A stretch of 64,000 bases of DNA from Bombyx mori (GCF_030269925.1 NC_085124.1:12834001-12898000); one strand, 5' to 3'. Positions 36,248 to 48,009 are shown, counted from the stretch's first letter. Notes: generated by a model from the sequence alone, not told the origin. Translations and numbers: made by a program.

Positions 36248-36459
36248 AGGGGTAGCTACCACCACTCTGCCTATTTCTGCCGTGAAGCAGTAATGCGTTT
36301 CGGTTTGAAGGGCGGGGCAGCCGTTGTAACTATACTGAGACCTTAGAACTCATGTCTCAAGGTGGGTGGCGCATTTACGTTGTAGATGCCTCTGGGCTCC
36401 GGTAACAACTTAACACCAGGTGGGCTGTGAGCTCATCCTTCTATCTAAGCTATAAAAAA
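36248..36459 (+). repeat. BMC1-type 3' tail
   Basis: Family A copy from GTAGCTACCACCACTCTGCC to AGCTATAAAAAA, with minor substitutions. Confidence 0.8.
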
Positions 36460-37051
36460 TGTAAATGTATATATCTAATTTTTATCTATCGTACGAATAA
36501 TTTACCTTACAAAAAAATCGGTGACCACTTTTAACCAATTGATGCTTCAATAACCTAATTTTGTAATAAATATGACATTGATCTAATAAAAGTAAGATTT
36601 AAGAAATTAATTACTTTAAAAAAAGTACAATATAAATTAGGAAAGAATTTAAAATTATTCGAACCGGCTAAGGACGACCGGTTACAAAATAATGTGATTT
36701 TCCTGTACCCGGTTTGGGATGCACCAAAACCGGATATGACAGGAAATTACGTTAGCCGGTGCAGCGGGTCGATCCAATGAGATGATGCGGTTATTAGACG
36801 TGATGTGCAGTGATAAAGTATAAAATCGGAAAATTTAACAGACATTGTTCGCTCAGTGCTAGAAATTTGAAATATTAGAATCATTTAATGTATTTTGGGT
36901 CTTTCTTCATTGGGATAATTTGGTCTATAATAGCTCCATCCCTCTCCATGGGTGAGTAAGAAATTAACCGAAAAATAGACAGTGACGTCGTCGGAGTACA
37001 ATACCATAGCGCTACCTTCACCAACTTGCATTTGTCCCAGATAAGTCCATC

Positions 37052-37213
37052 AGGGCAGGCACCACCATCCTGTCTAGTCCTACCGCGAAGAAGCCATGCA
37101 TTCAGTTGGATGAGACAACTATTATACAATGTGACTATAACCTGTTGTCTCAAGGTTGGCGACGGCATCCACACTGGAATTTCCATGGGTAACTTAACAT
37201 CCGGTGGGCCTGT
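37052..37213 (+). repeat. BMC1-type tail, ancient copy
   Basis: CAGGCACCACCATCCTG, GTCTCAAGGTTGGCGACGGC and AACTTAACATCCGGTGGGCC are recognisable among many changes. Confidence 0.5.
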
Positions 37214-37832
37214 CTTTTACGTGTATGCGACCTAAATACCTATTTAAATAGATTTCATAATTAAACACAGGTTTTTAAATAAATGTAAATTAAATGACCG
37301 TCAAGAAAAAATAAAAGATACCCAGGCAGCTATTTTATCTTTGTCTTTTTACATGTATTTAAATTCTGAAATAAACATCTTAAGATTAGAAAATCGACAT
37401 AAAAATTTATGTGCATATTACCAGTTTGAAGTAAATATGTATAATCATTAGTTTAAAATATAAAATGCAAGAGCGACTAGTAGATAAAATAAGCGTAGCT
37501 TTATGCAAAATCATAATCTCTGCCGTTCAACTCCGCCGGTTCAGTCGATAACCGGTTATCCGGAAATCTGCAGACGTGGCCTCGGAGATCACATTTCTCG
37601 CCAATTACGCCTCCACAACCGGGCCTCGCGATGCGACGCGCCCGGATAACGGATAGCGGAAATAAACTCAACCTCTGTATCTACTCAGAAATAGCTCTAT
37701 CATGGTAACTCTATATAATTCCTATGCTTACTAATGAGGCACTCCCGGAGGATTGACAAGTTGTAAACACACAAAGTATCTTATCTATTTAAAATCGTCT
37801 AAGCTGTGTGCGTGCGAACAAAAGTTACAAAT

Positions 37833-38108
37833 GAGTCGTCTATTATCAAAGGCGGCAATCTGTACATTTGGACAAAAATTTTTTATTGATATGTCAATAC
37901 AGATTTATTTGAATATAATCGTCTCCTTCAAAGAATACGGTTCAAAACCTGCATTAAATAAAGGTTAATAGTTAACCTGTTATTTATCTAAGATGTCGTT
38001 CCGAAGAGTTTTGTGACTGCCAATGGAATACAAAGTCAATAATTCGTTTTTCTGATTTACCAATCATTGTCCAAAAGTCAGATTGCCGCCTTTGATAATA
38101 GACGACTC
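37833..38108. mobile_element. MITE with perfect 30-bp terminal inverted repeats
   Basis: The left end (37833-37862, starting GAGTCGTCTATTATCAAAGG) is exactly complementary to the right end (38079-38108). The 276-bp element has no transposase. Flanking AAAT on both sides may be a short target duplication, but this is uncertain in such AT-rich sequence, so the superfamily is open. The frame at 37753-37968 overlaps its left half by chance. Confidence 0.75.
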
Positions 38109-38846
38109 AAATATAAGCATTATTTATATTATAATATCTTGTAAAGATAATAAATCAAATTATCAATTTGTTGAACACAATTGTCACACTTGAACTAAAC
38201 AGAGAATTTCAGTTAAACTTACTGAAAAATTAAGCTTCGTTATAAATAACACAAAATTGAATACAGTTTGACAAACATTAAACGAATAGACATACCTAAC
38301 CAACAAAAAGGCAGATAGATATAAAGGTTTTTTATCTTTGACCAGTTAAAATATGTAGGTAGGCTGATTTCAAAAATACGTTAAGATTCTTATTTGGTGT
38401 TGAAATCTTGCCTTCAAGTATTGTATTTCACGACAATTTTTCTCAGCGGTGAAACCGATTACCAAAAACGCGGTAAGATAAAATAATAACGAGATGGAAT
38501 CGCCTATAAACGTCCAATTGACAAAAAAAAAAAAAAACATTTTGATTTAAATCTCAATGAAGCCTTTGTTTGTAAGAAATTTGAAAAACATATTATTGCA
38601 TATTTTATTTATTTTATTGCCGTAACATTTTCAAGTATATGTATAATCTAAATCTAAAATAATATACAATAAAATATAGCCGTCCACTTGTGTGGATTGT
38701 AATCGACGCAATCAATATCCTTGAATCAGTTCGAAACAGGAACAATCTAGAAACCGATCGCATTTCGCGCCAATTATACTTCTATGGCCGTCAAGCGCCG
38801 ATACCGTGTACAGTGGAACCGTTATTTTAATATCTATTTGATTTAA

Positions 38847-39085
38847 CGACCGTCTGGTGTAGTGGTAAGTGACATGGTCACTATACAAGGGGGTCGCGGG
38901 TTCGAATCCCGCCAAGGGAAGATATTTGTATGATAAATATAAATGTATTTTCCAGGGTTATGGATGTTTATTAAATATATGTACGTGTATAATAAAAATC
39001 TTACATTTATTTCCGTTATCTGGTACCCGTAACACAAGTTCTTTACGAACTTAGCACGGGACCACTTAACGTGGCGTGATCGTTA
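38847..39085 (+). mobile_element. tRNA-derived SINE
   Basis: The 5' part resembles a tRNA gene, with box A-like TGGTGTAGTGGTAAGTG and box B-like GGTTCGAATCC about 40 bases apart. The cloverleaf is not perfect, which argues against a functional tRNA gene. The body (ATCTGGTACCCGTAACACAAG, CGAACTTAGCACGGGACC) is known to me from lepidopteran SINEs. Transcription would be by RNA polymerase III. Confidence 0.75.
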
Positions 39086-39208
39086 TTAAAAAATAATAAT
39101 AATTAAAAACCCTCTTACCTGCTCTAACTTCCTCTATATCTCACATGAATCCTATGTCAATTATTAGTGGCAAGCAAGAGCTGTAACCCCCAACAAATCA
39201 GTTAATTC

Positions 39209-39336
39209 TTTTTTTTATTGCTTAGACGAGCTCACAGCCTACCTGGTGTTAAGTGGTTACTGGAGTCCATAGACATCTACAACGTAAATGCGCCACCCAC
39301 CTTGAGATATAAGTTCTAAGGTCTCAGTATAGTTAC
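39209..39336 (-). repeat. BMC1-type tail, partial
   Basis: Minus-strand family A copy that ends at TCTCAGTATAGTTA, so only the last half of the tail is present. Confidence 0.75.
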
Positions 39337-39504
39337 TCAGTAAATTATTTACTAAAGTTTAAAAGCTAAGACAATGCTTAATCCAACATAACAAGACCTA
39401 GATTCTCGTGTCTTGAGTCGTCAAAATTTGTGTCAAGGCACTTTCATGTACTGTAAGCACCCATAACAGTTTTCATTGGACTTACGAAAGTTCGAAGTGG
39501 AAAC

Positions 39505-39632
39505 TAGCCCATAGACACAGTCTACTGAGGTCGCGATTTCGATCCGGTGGTAGGTTCTGCGAAGCACTGCTCTTGCTAGGTCTAGTGTTAGCAAAGTATT
39601 TCAAGCTGAACCCCGTGAGTTCGGTCATCAGG
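39505..39632 (+). repeat. Family C repeat, partial
   Basis: GCCCATAGACACAG, GATCCGGTGGTAGGTTC and GAAGCACTGCTCTTGCTAGG are present. The TTTCTCGCC core has been deleted. Confidence 0.65.
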
Positions 39633-39639
39633 CACGGTA

Positions 39640-40690
39640 TCTGTGAGCTTACTGACAGATAGACGAAAAAACAAATGCCAATCTCCTATCCACTCCAACG
39701 ATCGTTTAAAATTATGTTTCTCAGTCGAAAGAAATCCTGTTACGTAAATTAATTGATAATGCTATTTAATTGACAAAAGCTCCCTTTTGCATTATCGTCA
39801 GCAAGTGGCGAGTTAAATACTTAATCTCTTATCGGATTCTCCCCTCCATTGTGAGGACAAGTGGGCTGACGTTATTACGTACCTTATGTCGATGTTTATA
39901 CGTGTCATGTATGTGTGGGAAGATCGGTACTTTTTAATTAATCCATACTGGCACAGTGGTTTTATTTTAAAATAAAAAAAATTAAAATGACAGCCATCGA
40001 TCGACATGACGAGATTACGAATGTTTTTTTTTTTTTAAATAAAAGATCTTAGTGTTCAACTCCGCGGACGATCTCCAACACGATGGGCCGACCTCATAAA
40101 ATCTGTGACTCACTCCAACATAAATGATTGCTCTCACTCTGCGAAACATCGTGCCACATGGCGTCGCATCGCGAGAGCATCGATATCGCAGGATCCGACT
40201 GATGCATGACCACGACCACTCTGTCAAGAGTGTACGAATAGAATACATAGTGTTCAACTAAAGATCCACTAACTAGATTTCGCCCTACCATCCCACATAT
40301 TTATATATAGGCTTTCTTGGAATAATAGGAACAAATAGTACTATTAATATTTAGAAATTTTTTTGCTGGCAGATGTCCTTCTTCTTACCATTAGGTCACA
40401 TTAGGTATATGGGTGCGGGGTAGCATATCTTCCCATCACGCTGCATTAGGATTTGACATGAATTTTATGACCCGTTTAGTAGGCCTGTTTGTACGTGTTC
40501 AAGACATTTACTGGTTGTAGAGCTTAGTAAGACCGCTCTGGTGGTTTACCTTTGTCTTGTAGAGATGTCAGATTTTGCAAAGATGACGCTGCGTACTTAT
40601 TCTGGTAACTATCAGAAGTTAGACCACAAGTCGTTGATGGCCCTTTTATTTCGATCTTAGGCAACATGTTTCTTATTATTATTAATTTTT
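39640..40690. other. No identified gene
   Basis: Mixed AT-rich sequence with a moderately GC-rich stretch at 40060-40280. Minus-strand frames at 40015-40291 overlap one another and match no family. Confidence 0.35.
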
Positions 40691-40692
40691 TT

Positions 40693-40985
40693 TCTTACTT
40701 ATTCTGATAGCCTTGAGAAGTTATATCAGCGTTACCCGAGCTCTCGGGGCTCCAACCGGAGGTGTTGCTAACACTGGCCCTAGCAAGAGCAGTGCTTTGC
40801 AGAATCTACCACTGGATCGGAAACGCGACCCACTGAGAAGATCCGGCGAGAAACTCAGTGCGCTGTGTATATGGGTTAGTTTACTAGCCGAACCCTTCGT
40901 CGCAAGCGACAGGTTCAACGAGAACGGTGATCGGTGCTTGAGGTACATAAAAGCACCGATAGTGGATCGGGAGGATCCGAAATGA
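40693..40985 (-). repeat. Family C repeat, long form
   Basis: The minus strand reads GGATCC, the long GC hairpin (40891-40921), the core and AAGGCTATCAG. It is among the most complete copies; the frames across it are repeat translations. Confidence 0.8.
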
Positions 40986-41204
40986 CGTACTTAGGGCGAT
41001 ATATGTTTCTTATAGAACGATTCACAATACACAAAAGATTTAATATCTTGTTGTATACCCAAAACAATAGTCGAATAACAAACAAAGCATAGATACTTGC
41101 TTTTAGGTTACATTTAGTAAGGCCGTAAACAAATGCATAGTTCCCTCCTTCCCTCTCTAGAAAGACGAGAGCCACATCAACAGCTTTTAATTACAATATT
41201 TATT

Positions 41205-41462
41205 TTTATTTTTTATTGCTTAGATGTGTGGACGAGCTCACAGCCCTCCTGGTGTTAAGTGGTTACTGGAGCCCATAGACGTCTACAACGTAAATGCGCC
41301 ACACACCTTGAGATATAGTTCTAAGGTATAGGTAAGGTAGATCAGTATAGTCAGAACGGCTGCCCCACCCTTCAAACCGAAACGCATTACTGCTTCACGG
41401 CAGAAATAGGCGGGGCGGTGGTACCTACCCGTGCGGACTCACAAGACGTCCTACCACCAGTA
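41205..41462 (-). repeat. BMC1-type 3' tail
   Basis: Minus-strand copy of the whole tail with a small insertion near 41325-41345 (AGGTATAGGTAAGGTAGATC). Confidence 0.85.
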
Positions 41463-42277
41463 ATCACGCAAATTATAATTTTAATAATTACATAACGTTT
41501 AATGTTAAATTAAATATTAAAAAAACGAACAGTTTTTTGTGTTATTTTGCCATGAATAACCAAGAAAAGCGTTTCTGTATTAACTGTACCGTAATAATAC
41601 TCTTGCTGATTCAAACCTAACATTCTTCCCCGTCAAAAACACTCTTAGCACAGTGGAATATTAATGGCGCCTGTCCCGAAATGTCGACCGCGTCATAAAA
41701 ACGTATAAAAACAATTTAATAACGACCACAAACCGTCGTACAAAGAGACACAAGACAATTGAGTGCTTTAATCCGATTACATTTGATTTATAGACGCACT
41801 TCATGTGTAATAATCAATTTATGGGATAAACTATAAATTACATGTCCGGAGTGTTCGTTTTTGCGGTGTCCATGGCGTTTATTTCGAGGGTGTAAGGTTG
41901 GTGTTCGAATGACAAGGTCCATTGTAGTAGATGTATTACACGCCCCTAACGCGCGTAGTCAGTATCCCGTTGAATGTTTCAGGGACCGAAGCGTCCCCTA
42001 ATTTCTAATAATGAAGCGGTCCATTGGATTAAAAGTTTTAATGTGGACTAATGGATTTCGTTCGCGATTATGATATCTCGTGTTTTGTTTGTTCGCAATG
42101 TAATTGTTTTGACACTTTAGTGCATTTTAGGACCGAGAGAGATGGCGTCTTTTTCGAAAGGCGAGATCGACTTTTGTTTGTCTTTGCATTTTATCAACTG
42201 AAAGTTACTAAATAATTCGTTTATTTCAATATTAAATGTATTTCGTGTGGTTCGATTCGAATAAGGGAAAGATTTTC
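41463..42277. other. No identified gene
   Basis: AT-rich sequence with GC-richer islands near 41640-41700 and 41850-42010. There is no recognisable coding or repeat content. Confidence 0.35.
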
Positions 42278-42390
42278 GGTAGGCAGCGGCTTGGCTCTGC
42301 CCCTGGCATTGCTGAGGTCCATGGGCGACGGTAACCACTCACCATCAGGTGGGCCGTATGCTCGTCTGCCTACAAGGGCATTAAAAAAAA
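42278..42390 (+). repeat. Bm1-type tail
   Basis: Clean family B copy: GGTAGGCAGCGGCTTGGC, GGGCGACGGTAACCACTCAC, CAGGTGGGCCGTATGCTCG and an A-rich end. Confidence 0.85.
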
Positions 42391-42470
42391 ATTGTTCTCT
42401 TCCCCACCTAGTCGTCGATTTCATACTTACGCATCCCTGTAAATCATGTAATGATTTCATATTAGGTATA

Positions 42471-42634
42471 CCTAAGGGGCTATTCCAACTTGGGGCCGGT
42501 GGTGAGCTCACGGGCTCAACCTGAGAGAATTTCTAACACTACCCCTAGTAAGAGCAGTGTTTCGCTGAATCTACTAGGTACCGGATCGGAATCGCGACTC
42601 ACTGAAAAGTTCTAGCAAGAAAGTAAATGGCTTG
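42471..42634 (-). repeat. Family C repeat, short form
   Basis: Diverged minus-strand copy, with TTGGAATAGCCCC at its end on the reverse strand and a mutated core. Confidence 0.6.
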
Positions 42635-42649
42635 GAAGGGAAATATATA

Positions 42650-42837
42650 TTTTTTTATTACTTAGATGAGTGGACAAGCTCACCTCGTGTTAAGAGGTTA
42701 CTGCAGCCCATAGACATCTACAGCGTAAATGCGCCACCTACCTTGAGATATAAGTTCTAAGGTCTCGGTATAGTTACAACGGCTGCCCCGCCCTTCAAAC
42801 CGAAACGCAATACTGCTTCAAGGCAGAAATAGGCAGA
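42650..42837 (-). repeat. BMC1-type tail
   Basis: Minus-strand copy ending at GCAGAAATAGGCAG, so the first ~50 bases of the tail are missing. It sits just left of a young LINE insertion. Confidence 0.75.
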
Positions 42838-42878
42838 TATATTTCAGCACGCACAAAAACATTCGAATCTTTCGAAGG

Positions 42879-42909
42879 CTTTATTTTTTTTTTTTTTTTT
42901 TTTTTTTTT

Positions 42910-42943
<34 letters not shown>

Positions 42944-43883
42944 ATTGAAAGTTTACTGGTGGCCCGAAGGCCTTTCCAGTTTCACCAGGACAGGTGGGCG
43001 AGCAAAGGCTCAGCCAAGAGGGGGGATTTGCTAACAACTGCCCGAGCGCCTCCGAAGGAGACCTAACAACTCAAGAGCAATTGTTTCGCGAATGAATCTA
43101 CAACCGGATCGGAATCGCGACCCGCTGAGAAGATCCGGCGAGAAACTCAGCGGGCTGATGCATGGGTTAGGTTGCACGTCGACCTCTTTGTCGAGTTCGA
43201 CGAGTACGGTTACCGGGGTCCCTAAGCCTGCCCCTAGTATTAGAGCTGAAGGCATCTAATGCAAAGGTTATTGGATCTGATGGATCCGTAAGGACGTGTC
43301 TAGGGCGTCGACGGTGACTGGCTCTTGCATGATCAGGATTCGGGGAGTAGTCAGCGGCGGCAACGATAAGGCGATTATCATGACGCATAGCCTTATCGAA
43401 GTATCGTTCCGACGCTGACTTCATGTATTTCCGAATTGATTCGAGGCCCAGGTCGTCGTGTAGGTCAACGTTCCTCACGAACCACGGAGCCCCGACAGCT
43501 AACCTGCAAAAGCGGGATTGTAGGGATTGGAGGGTGTCTATGTGTGTGCGGGCCGCGTGAGCGAACACCACACTCGCGTAAGTCATGACGGGCCTTATGC
43601 AAGTTTTGTAAAGTGTCACCTTGTTCCGAAGGGACATTTTACTCCGCTTACAGATCATGGGGTAGAGTCTACCGAGAATAAACGCGGCACGGTCACGGAC
43701 TGATTTTATATGCGGGCGGAATGTCATCGATGCATCCAGGGTAACGCCCAGGTACTTGACCTTCCTGGCCCAGGGTATGGGTTGTCTAAAGAGAGTAATC
43801 GGGGGTGTGAGATTCCTCCTCCTAATCCGGGAGGAAATCCGTGTGGAGCTTCCCCTCTGAAATAGCACCGCAGTACTTTTCGC
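42879..43883 (-). mobile_element. Jockey-like LINE, 5'-truncated, recent
   Basis: A non-LTR retrotransposon inserted on the minus strand. A ten-base target duplication, CTTTCGAAGG, flanks it at 42869-42878 and 43884-43893. The poly-A appears as a run of about 55 T, broken once, at 42884-42940. The element contains the end of ORF2 and a 3' UTR whose core (CCGCTGAGTTTCTCGCC-like) is shared with family C. The 5' end of the element was lost during insertion. Confidence 0.85.
43167..43868 (-). pseudogene. LINE ORF2 C-terminal fragment (reverse transcriptase thumb region)
   Basis: The minus strand encodes an intact 233-codon C-terminal piece of a jockey-clade reverse transcriptase: KVKYLGVTLDASMTFRPHI, then YKTCIRPVMTYASVVFAHAA, LQSLQSRFCRLAVGAPWFV and a basic tail before the stop. 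A full ORF2 would also have an endonuclease and the catalytic RT palm upstream; both are absent because of 5' truncation. The first Met is internal and not a true start. The absence of stops or shifts agrees with recent insertion. Confidence 0.85.
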
Positions 43884-43893
43884 CTTTCGAAGG

Positions 43894-45970
43894 TCTAGAG
43901 TGTAAAGTAAACCAAATGATTCATATTACTCTTGTTCAGTTTTTGTGCGACTATTAATCAGACAGCACGGACGTGTAATCTCTATCTAATGCCGTTATTT
44001 CCCGACTTCCCGCGGTAATTTATTTACCTTCTTTTCTGTTTGCCTCTCCAATACTCTTTTACCAATCTAATTCAATCCCGGAATAATATATGCATTTACT
44101 GTTTACATAATACACTACAGCATTTCTCAGCATACAAATCGTCGAAATTTCAGTGTAAAAGTCGGCATGTAGGTAATTTGATTACGTTAATCCACCGCCT
44201 AACTTACCTTCGATAAGATTCTAATATGGACAAAAAACTGCCCCTATCTTTTGGAAATATAACAGCGTTTGGTCATGATTAACTGTGAGAAATGCACGTC
44301 CATGATTCTAATATCCCAAGGGGCAGTTAGGGATTGCTTGTGGCCCAGTTATCCACGTATTATGAACTTGCCTTTTGTACTCCGGCGGTAATCAAATCAA
44401 ATGATTTGTTGTATACGTCCCTCGGCTAACGTTCGGAGTTTTGATGGTGCTTCAATTTGATTAGAGGTTATTTGTTTCAATAAAATCTCGGCCTAATGTT
44501 GTGTGAGGAATCATGAAGCACTTTGTTGCATAATCTAATTTGCCGTTTTAGTTTTTTTGTTGTTGTTACTAGGAAGGGTGGCCTTTGCAACAAATAATGT
44601 GTCGCCCATAATTCAAATTTCATAAATACGCATCCCTGTAAATCGTATAGTGATTTCATATTATATCTAAGCAGTAGGTAAATATTTATTTTATTTAAGT
44701 ATATTATTTAATAGAGACACTATTGTAATGGTATGGTCTACCTTAATAGACCACTTTAGACATTGTTAATAATAGACCTCAACATACCTGCTGTATCCTT
44801 TTCAGAATGTCTGTAGATAAAACGATTGTCTGGAAAATTTCGCCCATTGTAATTGTACCTTCCTGTTGACTGGTGTTGAATGTAAATGGTTTTTTGGTGT
44901 GCAATACAGTAGATTTTCTTTTTCTCTCCTTGCGTAACTAGTTTTCTGTATCTGACAAAACATTGTTTCTTTGGTCTTTGAACTTCTAAATATTCAGTTC
45001 TTTTGATTGTATCGACAGTAATAGTCTAGTAATAGACTTTACCAAATTGTTTACCAGTGGATTGAATTTGTGGATGTACTCACTACCAAAGCTAAACAAC
45101 TACCTAGCCTACCTACCAATTACCCAAGCTAACCACTAAGCCCTCGGAGTCTATGGATGCAGCGGCATCCCCACAACACAGCGTGAATGTCGCTGTCCAT
45201 TTTGAGTCTTAAAACTGAAGTCTCAATAATTTCCTTACTTTAGATAGGAAACAGAAGCTCCTTAACACAGGAGTTTTTGAAGATTTAATGACACTATAGA
45301 CAGGTCTATAGATACTCATCATTTTATTCATTTTCTTTTGTCTATCGCATAAGTACAGTTGAGTCGAGAATATTGTACAAATCAAATACAAAATCAAAAA
45401 TAAAAGGATACTGTATGTATAAATAAGATGTATATATAAAATTTGTCATCAAATCCAGATGCCAATTTATTACTTTGGCTGAATCTTTCAATTTTTTTTT
45501 TAAATGCACGCAAATATTGACCAAAACCTGTTAGGTCAATGGATACAAAGCTTTTAGCCCTAATGTTGAGGGTTTTTTAATGTTCATATATCATTATAGC
45601 ACAAACAAATATCTCGTACAATAGATGCGCGTGCGTCAGTCGGTAATTCCCCGCTCATTACTGACTAAACGCGATAATGGTGATGTGGGATGAAAGCGCC
45701 CCATCCATCGGAACGGTTACATCGTTAACCGCTAACTAAACTGTTGTTGGCTTGTTATTTATTTTAAACCGATAATTATTATTTGTTTTTTTTTTCAATT
45801 TCTGCGCTATAGACGGCGGCATAGAGTAATGTTACTTACTCTGTAATTCTTATGAGCAGACTTTGTGGTTTGTTATTCACGGAGATATTGTTTGTAATAG
45901 ATAGGTGAACGAACTCACTACTAATCTGATGTTTAGTATTTATGATAGCGCGTAGTTTGTTGACGTCGCC
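43894..45970. other. No identified gene
   Basis: AT-rich sequence. A ten-base inverted pair (AACTGCCCCT near 44237, AGGGGCAGTT near 44319) is present. Very degraded family A remnants may lie at 45070-45235 and 45900-45935 (minus). Minus-strand short frames have no recognisable product. Confidence 0.4.
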
Positions 45971-45976
45971 CAAAAC

Positions 45977-46290
45977 ACGTCATTACGGATCCTCCGGATC
46001 CATTAACGGCGCTTTTAGGTACCACAAGCACCGGTCACCGTCCTCGTCGAACCCGTCGCTTGCGACGAAGTGCTCGACGAGCGAATTAACCCATAGGTAC
46101 AGCCCACTGAGTTTCTCGCCGGATCTTCTCAGTGGGTCGCGTCTCTGATCCGGTGGTAGATTCTGCGAAGCACTGCTCTTGCTAGGGTCAGTGTTAGCAT
46201 CATTCCGGTTTGAGCCCCGTGGGTTCAAGTACTAGTTAAGGTTACGCTGAAATAGCCTCTCAAGGCTAACAGCTTCGGTAGGAAAAATAA
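45977..46290 (+). repeat. Family C repeat, long form
   Basis: Complete copy from CGTCATTACGGATCCTCC through the long hairpin (46044-46081) and core to TAGCCTCTCAAGGCTAAC. Very similar to 21029-21335. Confidence 0.8.
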
Positions 46291-46344
46291 GCGCGTAGAA
46301 TCAAAATAACAATTGTATCGTATAAAGGCTAGCTCAGCCATCGA

Positions 46345-46405
46345 AGATAACCGTACTGCTTAGCGGCAGAATTAGCCAGGATGGTGGTAGTCGTGCGACT
46401 AATAA
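46345..46405 (-). repeat. BMC1-type tail fragment
   Basis: Short minus-strand scrap: TACTGCTTAGCGGCAGAA, CCAGGATGGTGGTAG. Confidence 0.45.
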
Positions 46406-46429
46406 CAGTCATTACGTAAAATAAAAATA

Positions 46430-47190
46430 AAAAAGATGTGTGGTGTCGTGGGACACCGGATAGGGACGAAGTTCCTTATTATAAAAATATTAACTTTAAG
46501 CTCTATTCGAGGTATAAAGAAAATAAAACTGGAAGTTTCGCAACAACCCACGGTCATTCGGTAACGTACGAACTTATTGTGGTACACTTCATTCACAGTT
46601 GCTTGCATTAGAGTTAGTGTATTGCGCAAACGAACGCTCCGAGATCGTGGTCAATGAATGTTAAAAAAATATGTTATTTTTTGTACGTTATTACAAAGTT
46701 AAGTCGTACACTGTGTCCATTACTAATAAAAATCTTACGTTACGGACGTTTTTTCCCGGTTAGGGTACGGGGTATCCCGGAACACCAGCGGCACCGCCCG
46801 GGCGGCCTGGTAGGGCCGCCGTACCGCGGAGACCGACGTCGTTGGTCGTCGACTATCGCCTCGACGACCCGTCGGTCGGGCGTCCTTGGGGTGGCGCCGC
46901 GTGTCTGGTTGTAGTGTTGACCGCGGGAACCCCCCTACTCTGAACGGGTTCTGACCCCGGACGGAGATCGGACGTCGGGTGTAAGAGTGCAGGGGAGTCG
47001 TTTAGTGGGTGGGCCCTAAAATCCTTGGGCCCGCGATCTGCTCTCAACACCTGCAGATCGTTGAGTCTCACATACCCCGCGCGCCCCCTAGGCGCGGGGA
47101 CCTCGTAGGAGGTTCGGCCCCCGGCCCGAAAAAAAAAAAAAAAAAAAAAAAACCCCTCCGCATCGTCCCATAAGGAACTTCGTTAAAAAA
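46430..47190 (-). repeat. Unclassified repeat interrupted by a LINE
   Basis: Reverse-complement copy of 3771-4120, split at 46767/47153 by a poly-A-tailed LINE fragment. The two outer parts rejoin exactly to the uninterrupted copy. The right arm ends with GGAACTTCG, and the left arm carries GACGAAGTTCC, a subterminal inverted pair. Confidence 0.7.
46768..47152 (+). mobile_element. GC-rich LINE 3' end with poly-A, nested
   Basis: About 385 bp, strongly GC-rich, ends in a run of 24 A. One frame reads STIASTTRRSGVLGVAPRVW and, with stops, RTSGVRV and GDLVGGSAPGPKK, which I know as the end of a repeated silkworm LINE (R1-like by recollection). It is 5'-truncated and shows no obvious target duplication at the insertion point. 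Confidence 0.65.
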
Positions 47191-47407
47191 AAACACTTTT
47201 GATTTTTATTACACGTTGTTATTACTACCAGGTGGAAGTCGTCCGTCAACTTAACACTTGTAAAGTACATATTCCTATAGTAAAAAGCCACCTTCTTTTT
47301 GCTCTCATTCAATTAAAGCATGCACACAGAACTTCCCCGTCTGTTATATGATTTAGCCTTAAGAGCGACGCTTACTAGCTCCAGTCCATATTAGTGGAAG
47401 TCCTTTT

Positions 47408-47485
47408 CTTTATTGCCTTTGTAGGCAAACGAGCATACGGCCCACCTTCTGGTGAGTGGTTACCGTCGCCCATGGACATCAGCAT
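47408..47485 (-). repeat. Bm1-type tail, truncated
   Basis: TTATTGCCTTTGTAGGCAAA, CGAGCATACGGCCCACC and GGTTACCGTCGCCCATGG mark a family B copy cut off before its GGCAGCGGCTTGG part. Confidence 0.75.
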
Positions 47486-47514
47486 TATTTATTTAACTAA
47501 CTGAAGTTACTATA

Positions 47515-47722
47515 GCTACGAAGCTCTCTGCTTTTTCTATCGTGAAGCAGTAATGCGTTTCGGTGCGAAAGGTGGGGCAGCCATTGTAACTATACTGAGA
47601 CCTTATAGTTCACATCTCAAGGTGGGTGGCAGCATTTGCATTGTATATGTCTATCAGCTTCAGTAACCACTCAACACCAGACGGGCTGAGAGCTCGTCCA
47701 CATATCTATGCAATACAAAAAA
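47515..47722 (+). repeat. BMC1-type tail, diverged
   Basis: Family A copy beginning in GTGAAGCAGTAATGCG and ending CTATGCAATACAAAAAA. Confidence 0.7.
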
Positions 47723-47819
47723 AACTCTAGTACTTTGTGCAAGATACGTTGTATGTAATCACATGCCGATGAATCTCGAAGAACGTGACCAAAAGGCAAC
47801 AATAAAAAGCATTCATTTA

Positions 47820-47915
47820 GTCTATTACTGTAGAGCACGTGTCGACGCGTGCACCGGCCGCCGCGCCGGACAGATAACGAGGCCGGTTCCCGGACACCCG
47901 CCGAGAACAGTTTAT
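47820..47915. other. GC-rich island
   Basis: A roughly 95-bp GC-rich block (CACGTGTCGACGCGTGCACC, GGCCGCCGCGCCGG) with a CACGTG E-box, unlike its AT-rich surroundings. There is no open frame or known repeat; possible regulatory site. Confidence 0.25.
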
Positions 47916-48009
47916 TAACAGTTACTTGTTTTTTTTTTCAAAGGGATTTTATGACCTGGTAACTAAGACCTTTAAGTCGTGTCTAATTTTAATTTATATT
48001 CTTATTTTT

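Noticed and set aside
38847..38920. Functional tRNA gene
   Set aside because: Boxes A and B are present but the acceptor stem does not close and a SINE body follows directly.
40713..40985. 90-codon gene and similar frames at 2644, 21035, 33265 and 45983
   Set aside because: All are translations of family C repeats, recognisable by the recurring LPPDRKRDPLRRSGEKLSG and SFSPDLLSGSRFRSG strings.
44236..44331. Ten-base inverted repeat as a small transposon
   Set aside because: The arms are short, no target duplication flanks them and there is no second copy in the window.
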